Shown: positions 24,958 through 37,196, counted from the stretch's first letter. The stretch: DNA of 47,796 nucleotides from Phycisphaerae bacterium (GCA_029260135.1 JAJDDV010000072.1:1-47796), one strand, 5' to 3'. The notes: generated by a model from the letters alone, not told the origin. Numbers and translations are program-made.

Positions 24958-25565
24958 CGGGTACGGATGCGACACCTCCCGAGACGGGTGAGCCGGCCTC
25001 GACGACTGCGCTGGGCATGGAATGGTATGTGCTCCGGGTTGCGTCGAACAAAGAGGAACAGGTTCGCGACGCGTTGCAGCGAAAGGTCGCGATTGAGGGA
25101 TTGGAGGCGCGCGTCGGCCGGGTCCTGGTTCCTACGCTCAAAGAGAAGCGGATGCGGGCTGGGGTGCTCCGCGTGGTCGAGCGTAAGCTCTATCCCGGTT
25201 ACGTTTTCGTCGAAATGGCGTGCGAAGAGGACGGCTCGGTGGCAGAGGGTGTCTGGTTCCTCGTCAAAGAGACGTCCGGCGTCGGCGATTTTATCGGTTC
25301 CGATGGCAAGCCGACGAGCATGCCCGAACCGGATGTCGCCGTGATGCTGGCGGCGTCGGAGAAGGCGGAGGAAGACCCCGGGTTGTCCGGGCTGGACATT
25401 CACAAGGGTGACCAGGTCAAGATTACGGACGGCGCCTTTGAAAGTTATGAAGGCGAAGTCGAATCGGTCGACGAGCGTCGCGGTATGGTCAGTGTCATCG
25501 TGTCGATCTTCGGGCGGATGACGCCGGTCGAAGTGGGCTACTGGCAGCTCGAGAAGGTGGAATGA
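24954..25565 (+). CDS. nusG: transcription termination/antitermination protein NusG
   Basis: NusG binds the RNA polymerase clamp and links it to Rho or the ribosome. The 203-residue product has an N-terminal NGN domain beginning [19 protein letters not shown], with the conserved [12 protein letters not shown] block, and a C-terminal KOW domain ([20 protein letters not shown] onward). A 20-residue unstructured extension precedes the NGN domain, and a short acidic loop lies between strands near residues 85-95. It overlaps secE by four bases and is followed by rplK after 49 bases. Confidence 0.96.
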   Translation: MTGTDATPPETGEPASTTALGMEWYVLRVASNKEEQVRDALQRKVAIEGLEARVGRVLVPTLKEKRMRAGVLRVVERKLYPGYVFVEMACEEDGSVAEGVWFLVKETSGVGDFIGSDGKPTSMPEPDVAVMLAASEKAEEDPGLSGLDIHKGDQVKITDGAFESYEGEVESVDERRGMVSVIVSIFGRMTPVEVGYWQLEKVE

Positions 25566-25614
25566 CCGGGTCGGCGTTTTCGTCGATCTGCCAAGAAGTG
25601 AGATAGAGCGAATC

Positions 25615-26049
25615 GTGGCAAAAGGAAAGAAAAAGCTGGCCGGGACGATCAAGCTTCAAGCGCCGGGAGGTCAGGCGACGCCGGCGCCTCCGATCGGTCC
25701 CGCGCTGGGACAGCACGGCGTGAATATCGGTCAGTTTGTGCAGCAGTTCAACGCGGCTACGGGCGCGCTGAACGGAACACCGGTGACGGTGGTCATCTCG
25801 GTCTACGCGGACAAGTCGTTCACGTTCGAAGTCAAGAGTCCACCGGCGGCCGTTTTGCTCAAGCAGGCGGCGCAGATCGCCAAGGGAAGCGGCGTACCGC
25901 ACAAGGAAAAGGTGGGTACGGTCACACGAGAGCAGGTCCGGGCCATTGCAGAGAAGAAGCTGCCGGATCTCAACGCCAACACGATCGAAGCGGCCGAACG
26001 CATTGTGGCGGGAACGGCGCGATCGATGGGTGTGGACGTGGTGGATTGA
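25615..26049 (+). CDS. rplK: 50S ribosomal protein L11
   Basis: L11 forms the GTPase-associated centre with 23S rRNA helices 43/44. The 144-residue product is of normal length, with [36 protein letters not shown] and C-terminal [26 protein letters not shown]. The N-terminal prolines that contact thiopeptide antibiotics (PAPPIGP) are present. The start is GTG at 25615. Confidence 0.97.
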   Translation: MAKGKKKLAGTIKLQAPGGQATPAPPIGPALGQHGVNIGQFVQQFNAATGALNGTPVTVVISVYADKSFTFEVKSPPAAVLLKQAAQIAKGSGVPHKEKVGTVTREQVRAIAEKKLPDLNANTIEAAERIVAGTARSMGVDVVD

Positions 26050-26082
26050 AACTCGCGCCGCTACGGGCGTGAAGAGGGTCGT

Positions 26083-26811
26083 ATGGGTTATCGCAGCGTA
26101 CAATATCAAAAGCAGGTTGAAGCGGTCGGGGATCCTTCCGAACCCGTTTCGGTCGACGACGGAATCAGCCGGATCAAGCAGATGGCGGCCATTCGCGGAG
26201 ATCGTTCCTACAAGAACGGCAAGAAGCGAAAAACCGCGGATGCCACCGTCGAGATCGTGATGCACCTGGGGATCGATGCGCGTCAGGCAGACCAGATGCT
26301 CCGTGGGGCGATTTCGCTTCCTAAGGGGCTGGGCAAGGCGCGTCGCGTCATCGCTTTCTGTGACGCGTCGATGGAGGAAGAGGCCAAGGCGGCGGGCGCT
26401 GTCGAGGTCGGTGGCGAAGAACTCGTCAAGCGCATTCAGGACGGATGGGCCGACTTCGATGTGGCGATCGCTCACCCTTCGATGATGGGGCAGGTCGGAA
26501 AACTCGGACGCGTGCTCGGTCCGCAGGGAAAAATGCCGACGCCGAAGTCCGGAACGGTGACGCCTGAGGTCGCGACGGCGGTGAAGGAATTCTCCGGCGG
26601 TCGCGTCGAGTTTCGCAACGACAGCGGTGGGAACATTCACCTTCCTGTGGGGCGCTCGAGCTTTCCGGACGAGGATCTGAAAGAGAACATCGAGGCGGTC
26701 ATCGACCATATTACGAAGATCAAGCCGGCGGCGGCGAAAGGGCAATACCTCAAGCGGGTCTGCCTCTCGGCCACCCGGACGCCTTCGGTGACGCTTAGCA
26801 CAGGGACCTGA
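26083..26811 (+). CDS. rplA: 50S ribosomal protein L1
   Basis: L1 builds the mobile stalk at the E site and in many bacteria represses its own operon. The 242-residue product carries VEIVMHLGIDARQADQMLRGAISLPKGLGK, AHPSMMGQVGKLGRVLGPQGKMPTPKSGTV and VEFRNDSGGNIHLPVG, as in other L1 proteins; the N-terminal 45 residues are shorter in helices than in E. coli and the C-terminus is a short tail. ATG 26083 follows AAGAGGGTCGT. The 83-base gap to rplJ is very GC-rich. Confidence 0.97.
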   Translation: MGYRSVQYQKQVEAVGDPSEPVSVDDGISRIKQMAAIRGDRSYKNGKKRKTADATVEIVMHLGIDARQADQMLRGAISLPKGLGKARRVIAFCDASMEEEAKAAGAVEVGGEELVKRIQDGWADFDVAIAHPSMMGQVGKLGRVLGPQGKMPTPKSGTVTPEVATAVKEFSGGRVEFRNDSGGNIHLPVGRSSFPDEDLKENIEAVIDHITKIKPAAAKGQYLKRVCLSATRTPSVTLSTGT

Positions 26812-26894
26812 CGAACGGTAAGGCCGGGTCGGGCGGCGGTGCGGAAGCGCCGGCTGCCGGCCGGTCTCCAGAATTCAAGACTGCGGATAAGGCT

Positions 26895-27407
26895 ATGAGT
26901 AAAGCGATCAAGGCGATGATCTCCGACGAGTACCGGACGCGCTATGACGGCGTGGAGAGTGCTTGTGTCGTCGATCTTTCCGGATTGACTGTCCAGGAGC
27001 AAGAGGCGATTCGTGCTTCGTTGCGTGAGCGATCCGCTCGCATGGAGGTCGTCAAGAATCGGTTGGTCCGCCGCGTGTTCGAGGCGGGTCCGCTCGAAGC
27101 GCTGGGGCAGGCGCTCGAGGGCCCTTGTGCCTTGGTGACAACGACGGGATCGATGATCGACGTGGCGAAGAGCCTCGTGGCGGCCGCCAAGGAATTCGAG
27201 CGTCTCGAGCTCAAACACGCGCTGCTGGACGGTGACCAAAGTCTCTTGAGCGTCGTGGAACTCTCCAGGCTCAAGGGTAGGACGGAGTTGTTGGGCGAGA
27301 TTCTTGCCCTGCTGACTTCGCCTGGACGTGCGGTCGCGGGTTGTGTTCGATCGCCGGCGTCGAAGATCGCGGGTTGCCTCCAGGCCATCGCCGACAAGGC
27401 CGCCTAG
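26895..27407 (+). CDS. rplJ: 50S ribosomal protein L10
   Basis: L10 anchors the L7/L12 dimers of the stalk. The 170-residue product begins MSKAIKAMISDEYRTRYDG with SACVVDLSGLTVQEQEAIRASLRERSARMEVVKNRLVRR, the L10 rRNA-binding domain, and ends in an Ala-rich helix for L12 binding (SRLKGRTELLGEILALLTSPGR onward). Length is normal. It is followed by a 164-base gap before rplL, longer than usual, in which nothing coding was found. Confidence 0.95.
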   Translation: MSKAIKAMISDEYRTRYDGVESACVVDLSGLTVQEQEAIRASLRERSARMEVVKNRLVRRVFEAGPLEALGQALEGPCALVTTTGSMIDVAKSLVAAAKEFERLELKHALLDGDQSLLSVVELSRLKGRTELLGEILALLTSPGRAVAGCVRSPASKIAGCLQAIADKAA

Positions 27408-27571
27408 CCGCAGATGGCGTACGCATTGGTCCGTGGATCGGGCCTTTCGATATACGATCAGATGAAGAACGCTGCACGCCGACTGGTCCGCAAGGCCGGA
27501 TGAAATGACCCGCAACGGGCGGGGCGCCTATCGGCGTGGCGAAAACGGTTGACGTTGAGGAGTGGTTGACG

Positions 27572-27979
27572 ATGGCGGAAGCACCGGCAGTTGAGTTCAG
27601 TAGCGAGATCACCGAGCTGGCTGAAAAACTCGTAAATCTTACCGTGAAGGATGCTCAGACGCTCGTGGATTGCATGAAAGAGGTCCACGGAATCGAACCG
27701 GCTGGCGGTGGTGTCGTCATGGCCGCTGGCGCGGGCGATGGTGGTGGGGCGGCAGCCGCCGAAGAGCAGACCGCTTTCGACGTTGTCCTCGAGGGTTTCG
27801 GCGACAAGAAGATCCAGGTGATCAAGGTCGTTCGCGCCCTGACAGGTCTGGGCCTGAAAGAGGCGAAAGAGCTGGTCGAGTCTCATCCCAAGCCGGTCAA
27901 AGAAGGCGTGACGAAGGAAGAGGCCGAGAAGATCAAGGGCGAGATCGAGGAAGCGGGCGGCGCCGTCAGCATCAAGTAG
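27572..27979 (+). CDS. rplL: 50S ribosomal protein L7/L12
   Basis: L12 is the flexible stalk protein that recruits translation GTPases. The 135-residue product has an N-terminal dimerisation part ([21 protein letters not shown]), an Ala/Gly hinge ([18 protein letters not shown]) and the C-terminal domain [24 protein letters not shown] with [17 protein letters not shown] 27572 has GAGGAG at 27557-27562; a GTG at 27536 in the same frame is less likely. Confidence 0.96.
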   Translation: MAEAPAVEFSSEITELAEKLVNLTVKDAQTLVDCMKEVHGIEPAGGGVVMAAGAGDGGGAAAAEEQTAFDVVLEGFGDKKIQVIKVVRALTGLGLKEAKELVESHPKPVKEGVTKEEAEKIKGEIEEAGGAVSIK

Positions 27980-28116
27980 GCCCGACCGCAGCTTCTAGTT
28001 CATGCATTCGTCGCCGATCCGTCGTTTCGGTGCTGGGTGTGTGGCGCGTTAGTGAGGTTCGCGAATCCGGTTTTGTACGATCCGCGATGGATACCCATCA
28101 GCCGTGGGGCGGGATC

Positions 28117-28142
28117 GATCGGCCTTTCTGGGAGGGCCGGTC
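28117..28142 (+). terminator. hairpin in the rplL-rpoB gap, possible attenuator or processing site
   Basis: GATCGGCCTT (28117-28126) pairs with AGGGCCGGTC (28133-28142), a 10-bp stem with G-U pairs and a 6-base loop. It is placed in the 297-base gap between rplL and rpoB, where many bacteria have a partial terminator and an RNase III site. No T run follows. Nothing coding was seen in the rest of this gap. Confidence 0.4.
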
Positions 28143-28276
28143 CACCAGATGCCTCACCGGCAGATGCTTCATTCCCTGACATCACTGGCAAGGCGCCGCT
28201 CGTACGCGCCGGGCAGGCCTGCTCCGGGCGGTGGCGTCGAAGGGTCCATTTTTCCTGAGAATGAGGGTTCAGTCTG

Positions 28277-31200
28277 ATGGTAACCACCGTTGCTGTACGT
28301 AATTACGCCAAGGTGGGCGACGCGATGCCCATTCCGGATTTGGTGGGCATTCAAACCAAGTCCTATGCCGCCTATTTGCAGGCGGAGCTGGCGGCAGAAC
28401 AGCGCGATCCGCACGGGCTCGAGGCGCTGTTGCGCGAGATGTTCCCGATCGAGAGCTACGATGGGAACCTCGGGCTTCACTACATCAGCTATGAATTGGG
28501 CAAGCCTCGCTACACGCCCAGTGAGTGTCGGGAACTTCGTTTGACCTACGGCATGCCGCTTCGCATCCGCTTGCGCCTGATCCGCAAGGACATGGACGAG
28601 ATTCAGGAGGACCTGGTCTACATCGGCGACATGCCGATCATGATCGGCGGTGGCGAGTTCATCATCACCGGCGCCGAGCGCGTGATCGTTTCGCAGCTTC
28701 ACCGTTCGCCGGGTGTGGACTTCATCAAGACACAGGCAGAAGGTGACCGTGCCTTGCATGCGTGCCGGGTGATCCCCGAGCGAGGGAGCTGGCTGGAAAT
28801 CGAGGTCACGAAGAAAGACAACCTGGTCGTCAAGATCGACCAGTCGAGCAAGTTGCCGGCCACCACTTTTCTTCGAGCGATGGACGAGAAGTTCTCGACG
28901 GACGAGTCCATCGTAGAAGAGTTCTTCCGGACCAAGGCGGTTCGCGCGTCGGCGTTGAAGCCGGATATGTACACGGTGTCGGCGATCGTCAACGAGGACA
29001 CGGAAGAGGTTCTGGTTCGGGCGGGTTGTCAGATCGGTGACGCCGTCGAGCAGATTCAGGATCTGGGCATCAAGAACCTCCGAATCATCAGCAAGGTGAT
29101 CGATCCGCTGCTGCTCAACACCCTGGCGGAAGACACCGGGCACTCGCACGAAGAGGCACTGCTGAAGATCTACGCCCGCCTTCGTCCGGGAAACCCGCCG
29201 CAGCTCGAGAAAGCCAAGAAACTCTTCGCCGAGAAGTTCTTCGACGAGAACCGGTACCGTTTGGGTAAGGTCGGCCGCTTTCGCCTGAATCGCAAATTCG
29301 ACATCGCCGGCGACAGTGGTGCGATGACGCTGACGACGGACGACATTATTCACAGCCTGAAGTATCTGCTCCAGCTTCGCGCGGGCGAGTCGGCCTTCGC
29401 CGTTGACGACATCGACCACCTGGGCAACCGTCGCCTTCGAACGCTCGACGAGCTTTGCGCCGACGAGATGAGGAAGGGGTTCCTCAAGCTTCGCCGAACC
29501 GTGCAGGAACGCATGAGTATGAAGGATCCCGACCAACTCGGTCGGGTGGCCGAGTTGATCAACAGCAAGTCGGTCAGTTCGGCGATTGAGCTGTTTTTCG
29601 GGCGGGGCGAGCTATCGCAGGTTGTCGACCAGACCAACCCGCTGTCGCAGTTGACGCATGAGCGGCGTTTATCGGCGCTCGGTCCCGGTGGTTTGAACCG
29701 CAAGCGTGCCGGATTCGAGGTGCGCGACGTCCACATCAGTCACTACGGCCGGATCTGCCCGGTCGAGACGCCGGAAGGCACGAACATTGGTCTGATCGCG
29801 TCTCTGAGCATCTACAGTGTCGTCGACGACTATGGGTTCCTCGTCACGCCGTATCGAGAGGTCAGGGGTGACGGCGTTCCTGCCACCATTCGATACCTCC
29901 GTGCCGATGAGGAGATGCGCGAGACACTGGGTCCTCCGGATGCGATTGACCCTCAAAGCGGTTCGTTACGCGAGGGTTCCTTGATTGTCCGTCGATTCGG
30001 CGACCTTGGTCAGTGCGATCGCGGCGACGTGACCTTTGTGGACATCTCACCCAAGCAAACCGTCGGCGTGTCGGCGGCGCTGATCCCATTCCTCGAGCAC
30101 GACGACGCGAACCGGGCGTTGATGGGCTCCAACATGCAGCGCCAAGCCGTGCCGCTCCTGGAAGTGGAGCCACCCTTGGTGGGCACGGGCATGGAGCGGT
30201 CGGTTGCGGCCAACAGCGGCATGGTCGTTCGCGCTCGCAAGACGGGAACGGTGACGTTCGTCGATGCCGGACGAATCGTGCTCGATGGCACGGACGAGTA
30301 CTTGCTGCGGAAGTTCCAGGGCCTCAACGAGCGTACCTGCATGAACCAAAAGCCGCTCGTTTCGCCCGGTCAGCAAGTGAGCGAAGGCGAGATCATTGCG
30401 GACGGTCCCGCGACGCAGAACGGAGAGCTTGCACTCGGAAAGAACCTCCTGGTGGCGTTCATGACGTTCGACGGACATAACTTCGAGGACGCCATCATCA
30501 TCAGCGAGCGTCTCGTTCGGGATGACACCCTCACGAGCATTCACATCGACGAGTACGACATCGAGTGCCGTGATACAAAACTCGGGCGCGAGGAGTTCAC
30601 CGCCGACATCCCCAATGTCTCAGAACGGGCGTTGGCGAACCTGGATGAAAACGGCGTCGTTCGTATCGGTACGCCCGTACGCCAGGGGGACATCCTGGTC
30701 GGCAAGGTCAGCCCCAAGTCCAAGAGCGAACTCAGCCCCGAGGAAAAGCTCCTTCACGCGATCTTTGGTCGGGCCGGCGAGGATGTGAAGAACGACTCGC
30801 TCGAACTCCCGTCCGGCGAAGAGGGCATCGTCATCGGCGCCAAGCGGTTCAGTCGGCGCGTTCACATGACGGACGAACAAAAGAAGAAGCTCGAAGCGGA
30901 AATCGAAACGTACATTGCGTCGCAGAATGCCAAGATCATCGCCTGTTTCCGTCAGATGTGTGAGGAGATCGAGGCCACCGGTATTGAACCGATGGTCGAT
31001 CCGAACACGCGCCAGAAAGTCGGGTACAGCAGTCTCGATGAGGTGATTCTGGAGCAGATTGAGGTCTTCACCGAGCACGTTCGGTCGCGTAGCCTCAAGT
31101 GGGTCAAGCCGACGGGCCTGCGCGACGAATGTCTCAAGATCGTCGACCGGTACTGGCCTCGGATCGAGGAGATCACCGAAGAGCGCGAGCGAAAATCCGC

Positions 31201-32050
31201 ACAGTTGAAACGCGGTGACGAGCTTCCCTCCGGCGTGCTGGAGATGGTGAAGGTCTACGTGGCGGCCAAGCGGCAGATCTCGGTCGGTGACAAGATGGCC
31301 GGTCGGCACGGCAACAAGGGTGTGATCGCTCGAATCGTCTCGCAGGAGGACCTTCCGTTCCTCGATGACGGAACGCCGATCGACATCCTCCTCAACCCGC
31401 TAGGTGTGCCCTCCCGCATGAACGTCGGTCAGATTCTCGAGACCCACCTGGGATGGGCCGCCAAGATTCTGGGCTTCCGCGCCATGACGCCGGTGTTCGA
31501 TGGTGCGACCGAAACGGAAATCCACCAGGCTCTTGCGGAAGCCAATGACCGCGCTCGACAGATCCAGGCCGATTCGTTGGCGGTGGCCGGGGCAGGCCGG
31601 AATCGGGTGCTTTTCACGGAACTCCCGCCCGGTGGAAAAGTCCGGCTGCGTGACGGTCGAACCGGGGAGCACTTCGATCAGCCCGTAACGGTCGGCAACA
31701 TTTACATGTTGAAGCTTCACCACCTCGTGGATGACAAGATTCACGCCCGTGCGACCGGTCCCTACAGCCTCATTACCCAGCAGCCGCTCGGCGGAAAAGC
31801 GCGGACCGGTGGTCAGCGCTTTGGGGAGATGGAGGTCTGGGGACTGGAGGCGTACGGAGCGGCTTACATCCTCCAGGAACTGTTGACCGTCAAGAGTGAC
31901 GATGTCGAGGGGCGAACGAAAATCTACGAGACGATGGTGAAGGGCAAGAACACGCTCGAGGCCGGGACGCCCGTGTCGTTCGACGTGCTCTGCAATGAGA
32001 TTCGTGGATTGTGCCTGAACATTCAGTTGGAGAAGCGGCGCGTGGGGTAA
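28277..32050 (+). CDS. rpoB: DNA-directed RNA polymerase subunit beta
   Basis: The 1257-residue beta subunit, somewhat shorter than E. coli (1342) and without large lineage inserts in the first half. It begins [20 protein letters not shown] and has [20 protein letters not shown] near residue 120. The rifampicin region reads [12 protein letters not shown]...[13 protein letters not shown], so Asp516, His526 and Ser531 of the E. coli numbering are all the sensitive-type residues. Further on come [13 protein letters not shown], [17 protein letters not shown]-type ([12 protein letters not shown]), and the C-terminal [25 protein letters not shown] block. ATG 28277 has GAGGG 9 bases upstream. Unusually, rpoC does not follow directly: a GNAT-like gene lies between. 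Confidence 0.98.
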   Translation: MVTTVAVRNYAKVGDAMPIPDLVGIQTKSYAAYLQAELAAEQRDPHGLEALLREMFPIESYDGNLGLHYISYELGKPRYTPSECRELRLTYGMPLRIRLRLIRKDMDEIQEDLVYIGDMPIMIGGGEFIITGAERVIVSQLHRSPGVDFIKTQAEGDRALHACRVIPERGSWLEIEVTKKDNLVVKIDQSSKLPATTFLRAMDEKFSTDESIVEEFFRTKAVRASALKPDMYTVSAIVNEDTEEVLVRAGCQIGDAVEQIQDLGIKNLRIISKVIDPLLLNTLAEDTGHSHEEALLKIYARLRPGNPPQLEKAKKLFAEKFFDENRYRLGKVGRFRLNRKFDIAGDSGAMTLTTDDIIHSLKYLLQLRAGESAFAVDDIDHLGNRRLRTLDELCADEMRKGFLKLRRTVQERMSMKDPDQLGRVAELINSKSVSSAIELFFGRGELSQVVDQTNPLSQLTHERRLSALGPGGLNRKRAGFEVRDVHISHYGRICPVETPEGTNIGLIASLSIYSVVDDYGFLVTPYREVRGDGVPATIRYLRADEEMRETLGPPDAIDPQSGSLREGSLIVRRFGDLGQCDRGDVTFVDISPKQTVGVSAALIPFLEHDDANRALMGSNMQRQAVPLLEVEPPLVGTGMERSVAANSGMVVRARKTGTVTFVDAGRIVLDGTDEYLLRKFQGLNERTCMNQKPLVSPGQQVSEGEIIADGPATQNGELALGKNLLVAFMTFDGHNFEDAIIISERLVRDDTLTSIHIDEYDIECRDTKLGREEFTADIPNVSERALANLDENGVVRIGTPVRQGDILVGKVSPKSKSELSPEEKLLHAIFGRAGEDVKNDSLELPSGEEGIVIGAKRFSRRVHMTDEQKKKLEAEIETYIASQNAKIIACFRQMCEEIEATGIEPMVDPNTRQKVGYSSLDEVILEQIEVFTEHVRSRSLKWVKPTGLRDECLKIVDRYWPRIEEITEERERKSAQLKRGDELPSGVLEMVKVYVAAKRQISVGDKMAGRHGNKGVIARIVSQEDLPFLDDGTPIDILLNPLGVPSRMNVGQILETHLGWAAKILGFRAMTPVFDGATETEIHQALAEANDRARQIQADSLAVAGAGRNRVLFTELPPGGKVRLRDGRTGEHFDQPVTVGNIYMLKLHHLVDDKIHARATGPYSLITQQPLGGKARTGGQRFGEMEVWGLEAYGAAYILQELLTVKSDDVEGRTKIYETMVKGKNTLEAGTPVSFDVLCNEIRGLCLNIQLEKRRVG

Positions 32051-32139
32051 CTCCCTGCCGTCGACACCGAAGTCGGACCCTGTGGTCCGGCGAAACGCGT
32101 GGGCGACCAGAGGTCGCGGAGTCTGAAGGAGACGCAATC

Positions 32140-32643
32140 GTGTTTGAGGACATCCAGTTCGAAACGACGGCCAAACCGGACCCGGACGAGCTGCTGGCCT
32201 TTTATCAGCGTCAGCATCATGACACTACGCACTCGCGGGAGAAACTGAAACGAATGGCGGACAGCACCTATTGTTTTGCGACGGCCCGGCACCGGGGCGA
32301 GTTGATCGGCCTGGCGAGAGGCGTGACGGACGGGTTGTGGGGGCGGCTGGCGGAATGCAAGCTGGATCCCGCGTTCCAAGGACCGGGATGTATCACCAAG
32401 ACGGACGGACGCGTCGAGCATGATTCGGGGGGCGTTGCCGCCGAGATGGCGCGTCGCGTGATGGACGCGCTTCGGTCCTACGGCGTAGAGCGGATCGATA
32501 CGCTCGCCTACGGGACGGAGGTCGACTTCTGTGAGGAACTCGGTTTTCGCAAGATGCGAGGCGTCGTCGCGATGGAACGACCCGCCGAGGAGTCCGCCTG
32601 TGCTGCGCCGATGGCATCCTCCACGACCGAATGTCGAGGCTGA
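32140..32643 (+). CDS. GNAT-like acetyltransferase inserted between rpoB and rpoC
   Basis: The 167-residue product resembles the GCN5-related N-acetyltransferase fold: an N-terminal helix DPDELLAFYQRQHHD, strands STYCFATARHRGELIGLARGVTDGLWG, the LDPAFQGPG element equivalent to motif A (Q-x-x-G), and the C-terminal helix-strand VMDALRSYGVERIDTLAYGTEVDFCEELGFRKM with the typical FCEELGF motif B ending. After QGPGC there is a stretch of about 15 residues before the alpha3-like helix, so the acetyl-CoA loop is not canonical and the last Gly of QxxGxG is missing. GTG 32140 has AAGGAGA 7 bases upstream, so it is well translated. Its placement 89 bases after rpoB and 62 before rpoC implies coexpression with RNA polymerase. 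The substrate is unknown. Confidence 0.8.
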   Translation: MFEDIQFETTAKPDPDELLAFYQRQHHDTTHSREKLKRMADSTYCFATARHRGELIGLARGVTDGLWGRLAECKLDPAFQGPGCITKTDGRVEHDSGGVAAEMARRVMDALRSYGVERIDTLAYGTEVDFCEELGFRKMRGVVAMERPAEESACAAPMASSTTECRG

Positions 32644-32705
32644 GGAACCGTATCCGTTGTTGACGAAGTTCACTCGCGTGTTTTCGAAGAAGAGGATTCG
32701 CCACG

Positions 32706-35700
32706 ATGTTGGATAACATCTACGATCGGGTAAACGACTATGCACGCGTGCATATCGCCTTGGCATCACCCAACGATATTCGCAGCTGGTCCTTCGGTGA
32801 GGTCAAAAAGCCGGAGACGATCAACTACCGAACGTATCGTCCGGAGAAGGACGGTCTGTTCTGTGAACGCATTTTCGGGCCGGAACGTGACTGGGAGTGT
32901 GCTTGCGGAAAGTTCAAGGGCACGAAGCACAAAGGGATAATCTGTGACCGATGCGGCGTAAAGGTGACACACTCACGTGTGCGCCGTAAGCGCATGGGGC
33001 ACATCAATCTCGCGGCGCCCGTCGTACACATCTGGTTCTTCAAGTCAATGCCGTCGCGCGTGGGCGCTTTGCTCGACATGAAGACGGTCAGCCTCGAGAA
33101 AGTGATTTACTTCCAGGACTACGTCGTCATCGATCCCGGCGATACGCCGCTTCAGGCGAAGCAACTGCTCACGGAAGAGGAATACCGTTCGGCGCTGCAG
33201 AATTACGGAAGCAGCTTCCGAGCACGCATGGGGGCGGAGGCGGTCAAGGAGTTGCTCGAAGCGCTCGACCTGCGCGCCTTGGCGCTTCAACTTCGCGAGG
33301 ATCTGATCAAGACGGGCAGCAAGCAGAAGGAGAAGGACCTGGCCAAGCGGCTCAAGATCGTCGAGTCGCTGCGGTCATCGCCGAACGAGGCGTCCTGGAT
33401 CGTGCTGGAAGTGATTCCGGTGATCCCACCCGATCTCCGCCCACTCGTGCTGCTCGACAGCGGCAACTTCGCAACCAGCGATCTGAACGATCTTTACCGG
33501 CGCATCATCAACCGGAACAGTCGACTGAAGAAGCTGGTCGATCTGAACGCCCCGGAAGTCATCATCCAAAACGAGAAGCGCATGCTGCAGCAGGCGGTTG
33601 ATGCGCTGTTCGACAACGGGCGTTGTCGCCGCCCTGTGTTGGGCTCGAGCAATCGACCCCTGAAATCCATGACCGACATGATCAAGGGCAAGCAGGGGCG
33701 ATTCCGCGAGAATCTCCTCGGCAAGCGTGTCGACTATTCGGCACGTTCGGTCGTCGTTGTCGGTCCGGAACTCAAGCTGCACCAGTGCGGACTGCCCAAG
33801 AAGATCGCGCTTGAGTTATATCAGCCGTTCATCATTCGGCGGCTCAAGGAACGCGGACTGGCCGACACGATCAAGTCTGCCAAGAAGATGCTCGAGCGCC
33901 AGGATCAAGCGATCTGGGACATTCTCGAACAGGTGATTTACCAGCACCCGGTTCTTCTCAACCGCGCCCCGACGCTTCACCGAATGGGGATCCAGGCCTT
34001 TGAACCGGTTCTTGTCGAAGGAAACGCGATCAAGATCCATCCGCTGGTCTGCCGCGGATTCAATGCCGACTTCGATGGCGATCAGATGGCGGTGCATCTG
34101 CCGCTCTCCATCGAGGCGCAGGTCGAAGCGCACGTGTTGATGCTAGCGACGAACAACATCTTCGGCCCGTCCAACGGTAGCCCCATCATGTCCCCGACGC
34201 AGGACATTGTGATGGGCGTCTTCTATCTGACGACGGACCACATCAGCCCGCCGGTCACGGAGGAGAACACGCCGCGATACGCCACCACCTTCGAAGCGCT
34301 GATGGCGTTTGATCACAAGCGGATCGGGCGCCATGACAAGTTCTGGGTCCGAATCGATGAAGAGACCGTGGTGGAGGGCCTCAAAGACGATCCCACGCCG
34401 CCGGTGAACCGGCGTGTGCTCACCACGGTCGGGCGTATTCTCTTCAACGATGTGCTGCCCGAGGGAATGCCGTATTACAACTGCGCACTTTCCCAAAAGG
34501 GACTCGTACGCGTGGTGGCTGATTGTCATGCGACGCTCGGGCGGGCCGCCACGATCGACCTTCTCGACGACATCAAGGACATCGGCTTCAAGTTCAGTAC
34601 GCTCGCCGGTCTGTCGTTCGGTGTTACGGACATGCGCATTCCGGGTGACAAGCAGCGAATCATCGGTGCAGCCCAGAAGAAGGTCGATGCGATTCAACAG
34701 GCCTTCAATGAAGGAACCCTGACGAGGCTGGAACGCTACAACCAGATTCTTGACGTCTGGATTCACGCACGAGAACTGGTGACCCAGGCGATGATGAAGG
34801 AGCTGCGCAACGACTATCGGGACGCCAAGGATGACTACAAGGCCCCGGGTGATGCCGGCGCGGCGCCCTATCTGAACCCGATTTATCTGATGTCGGAGTC
34901 GGGTGCCCGAGGAAGTGTGGACCAGATTCGCCAGCTGGCGGGGATGCGAGCGCTGATGGCCAAGCCGTCCGGTGAGATCATCGAGACGCCGATCAAAGCA
35001 AACTTCCGAGAGGGACTTTCCGTGCTCGAGTACTTCAGCTCGACGCACGGTGCGCGAAAGGGTCTGGCGGACACGGCGCTGAAGACGGCCGACTCCGGTT
35101 ACCTCACACGAAAGCTCGCCGATGTTGCGCAGAACATGATTATCGATACCCACGATTGTGGGACGATCGCGGGGATCACCAAGAGTGCGATCTACAAGGG
35201 CGAGGAGGTCGACATTCCCCTGCGAGAGAGCATCGTCGGTCGTACCGCCCGCGACGGGATTCGCAACCCCATCACCGACGAGCTGATCGTGGCGGAGAAT
35301 CAGGGCATCACGGCTGAGGTGGCCGCGAAGATCGAGGAACTCGGCCTGGATAAGATTCGCGTCCGAAGCATGCTGACGTGTGACAGCACACGCGGTGTCT
35401 GTGCGTTGTGCTACGGCGTCGATATGTCCACCGGGCGACTGGTGGAACAGGGCATGGCCGTGGGCATCATCGCGGCCCAGTCCATCGGCGAACCGGGAAC
35501 GCAGCTTACGATGCGGACGTTCCATACCGGCGGTGTGGCACAGAAGACAGCGCTGGAGAACACGCTTCGGTCGACGCAAAAGGGCATCATTCGCTATCAC
35601 GACCTCAATCCGGTCGACGTGCCCGATGAAGAGGGTGGCGCGCGAACCGTCGTTTTGAAGCGAAACGGAGAAATCCTGCTCGTCGACGAGAAGGGACGCG

Positions 35701-37127
35701 AGCTCTCCCGCGACAAGGTTCCGTACGGTGCGATTCTCCGCGTGAAGGACGGGCAAAATGTGTCGCGACGTGACGTCCTTTGCGAGTGGGACCCCCACCT
35801 CACGCCCATCCTCGCCGAGGTCGGTGGATTCATCCGGTTCCAGGACGTGGCCGATGGTGAGACCGTGCGTCCGGAGCAGGAGGGGGGCAGCACCAAGTTC
35901 GTCGTCATCGAGCACAAGGGTGAGAAGCACCCACAGATCGTCATTGAGGACAAGGAAGGCAACGTTCTCGATTACCACTACCTTCCGGCCAAAGCGCGGA
36001 TCGAAGTGGAGGAAGGTCAGAAGATTCTTCCGGGAATGCTGCTGGCTCGTCAGCCGCGGGCGATGGGCGGTACGCAAGATATTACCGGAGGTCTTCCACG
36101 GGTAACGGAGATCTTCGAGGCTCGCCGTCCGAAGGAACCGGCCGTGATGGCCGAGATCTCCGGTACGGTCGAGATTCGCGCGGACAAGCGACGCGGAAAG
36201 ATGACGATCGTCGTGCGCAGCGAAAGCGGCATGGAGAAAGAGCATCATGTACCGCACGATAAACACCTTCTGGTCCATGCGGGTGACACGGTCGAAGCCG
36301 GGGAACCGCTGATCGCCGGACCGTTGATTCCGCATGACATCGTTCGCATCAAGGGTGAAGAGTCGCTGCAGCAGTATCTGCTGGCGGAGGTCCAGGCGGT
36401 TTACCGAAGCCAGAACGTGACGATCAACGACAAGCACATCGAGATCATCGTTGGGCAGATGCTGAGGAAGGTGAAGGTCGAGCAGCCGGGCGATTCGAAG
36501 TTCCTCCCGGGTGAGGTTGTGGACAAGTTCCGATTCCGAATCACCAACGAGAAGCTCAGCAAGAGCGTCGTGATCGCGAATCCTGGGGATACGGATCTGG
36601 TGGCGGGAGAGGTAATCGAAAAGTCCGCTCTGGCCGACGTCAACGCGGAAGCGGACGCCAACGGCGGTGAGCCCGCCAAGGGCAAAAAGCCCAAGGCCGC
36701 CGCTGCCACGGCACTTTTGCTGGGGATTACGAAGGCCAGCCTCTCCAGCGATTCCTTCATTTCGTCGGCCTCCTTCCAGGAAACCACGAAGGTCCTGACG
36801 GAGGCGGCACTGGGCGGGCATGTGGACGATTTGCGTGGACTCAAAGAGAATGTCATACTTGGGCACTTGATTCCGGCGGGAACGGGCTTTAGGAACTACC
36901 GCAACCTCCGGGTCAAGCAGTTGGGTGAGCCGATCGAGCCAGCGATCGAGATTCCGGCGGAACTGGCAGCGGGCATGGCGTCCCTGGCGGCTCGTGCGGC
37001 GGAAACGCCATCGCCGTTTACTTTCGGCGGTTTCGGCGGTGCTCAGACGGTCGTGGCACCGGCGGTCAGCGAAGAGGAATCGGGCCCGGAACCCGGGAAT
37101 GTGGGTCTGGGCGAGACAGCAACGTAA
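32706..37127 (+). CDS. rpoC: DNA-directed RNA polymerase subunit beta'
   Basis: The 1473-residue beta' subunit has the N-terminal zinc ribbon ([20 protein letters not shown]), the clamp-helix region around [36 protein letters not shown], and the catalytic loop [12 protein letters not shown] binding the active-site Mg. The C-terminal half has the second zinc site ([13 protein letters not shown]), [21 protein letters not shown] trigger-loop neighbourhood and the final [17 protein letters not shown] and [15 protein letters not shown] charged Ala/Lys-rich spacer (about 36640-36715) lies before that final block, and a Gly/Phe/Pro-rich tail ends the protein. AGAGGA lies 9 bases before ATG 32706. 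It is followed by rpsL after 69 bases. Confidence 0.98.
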   Translation: MLDNIYDRVNDYARVHIALASPNDIRSWSFGEVKKPETINYRTYRPEKDGLFCERIFGPERDWECACGKFKGTKHKGIICDRCGVKVTHSRVRRKRMGHINLAAPVVHIWFFKSMPSRVGALLDMKTVSLEKVIYFQDYVVIDPGDTPLQAKQLLTEEEYRSALQNYGSSFRARMGAEAVKELLEALDLRALALQLREDLIKTGSKQKEKDLAKRLKIVESLRSSPNEASWIVLEVIPVIPPDLRPLVLLDSGNFATSDLNDLYRRIINRNSRLKKLVDLNAPEVIIQNEKRMLQQAVDALFDNGRCRRPVLGSSNRPLKSMTDMIKGKQGRFRENLLGKRVDYSARSVVVVGPELKLHQCGLPKKIALELYQPFIIRRLKERGLADTIKSAKKMLERQDQAIWDILEQVIYQHPVLLNRAPTLHRMGIQAFEPVLVEGNAIKIHPLVCRGFNADFDGDQMAVHLPLSIEAQVEAHVLMLATNNIFGPSNGSPIMSPTQDIVMGVFYLTTDHISPPVTEENTPRYATTFEALMAFDHKRIGRHDKFWVRIDEETVVEGLKDDPTPPVNRRVLTTVGRILFNDVLPEGMPYYNCALSQKGLVRVVADCHATLGRAATIDLLDDIKDIGFKFSTLAGLSFGVTDMRIPGDKQRIIGAAQKKVDAIQQAFNEGTLTRLERYNQILDVWIHARELVTQAMMKELRNDYRDAKDDYKAPGDAGAAPYLNPIYLMSESGARGSVDQIRQLAGMRALMAKPSGEIIETPIKANFREGLSVLEYFSSTHGARKGLADTALKTADSGYLTRKLADVAQNMIIDTHDCGTIAGITKSAIYKGEEVDIPLRESIVGRTARDGIRNPITDELIVAENQGITAEVAAKIEELGLDKIRVRSMLTCDSTRGVCALCYGVDMSTGRLVEQGMAVGIIAAQSIGEPGTQLTMRTFHTGGVAQKTALENTLRSTQKGIIRYHDLNPVDVPDEEGGARTVVLKRNGEILLVDEKGRELSRDKVPYGAILRVKDGQNVSRRDVLCEWDPHLTPILAEVGGFIRFQDVADGETVRPEQEGGSTKFVVIEHKGEKHPQIVIEDKEGNVLDYHYLPAKARIEVEEGQKILPGMLLARQPRAMGGTQDITGGLPRVTEIFEARRPKEPAVMAEISGTVEIRADKRRGKMTIVVRSESGMEKEHHVPHDKHLLVHAGDTVEAGEPLIAGPLIPHDIVRIKGEESLQQYLLAEVQAVYRSQNVTINDKHIEIIVGQMLRKVKVEQPGDSKFLPGEVVDKFRFRITNEKLSKSVVIANPGDTDLVAGEVIEKSALADVNAEADANGGEPAKGKKPKAAAATALLLGITKASLSSDSFISSASFQETTKVLTEAALGGHVDDLRGLKENVILGHLIPAGTGFRNYRNLRVKQLGEPIEPAIEIPAELAAGMASLAARAAETPSPFTFGGFGGAQTVVAPAVSEEESGPEPGNVGLGETAT

Positions 37128-37196
37128 GGAATAACGGTTTTCGCGTCCGCGGGTCGTCCGCGAGCTGAAGTCGCTTTGGGAAATGTGAGGGAAGGT

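Noticed and set aside
26812..26894. Possible L10-leader structure in the GC-rich rplA-rplJ gap
   Set aside because: Short GGCCGG-type repeats can pair in many ways; no single convincing stem was found.
28169..29536. Minus-strand open frame of 455 codons opposite rpoB
   Set aside because: Shadow of rpoB with no recognisable motif.
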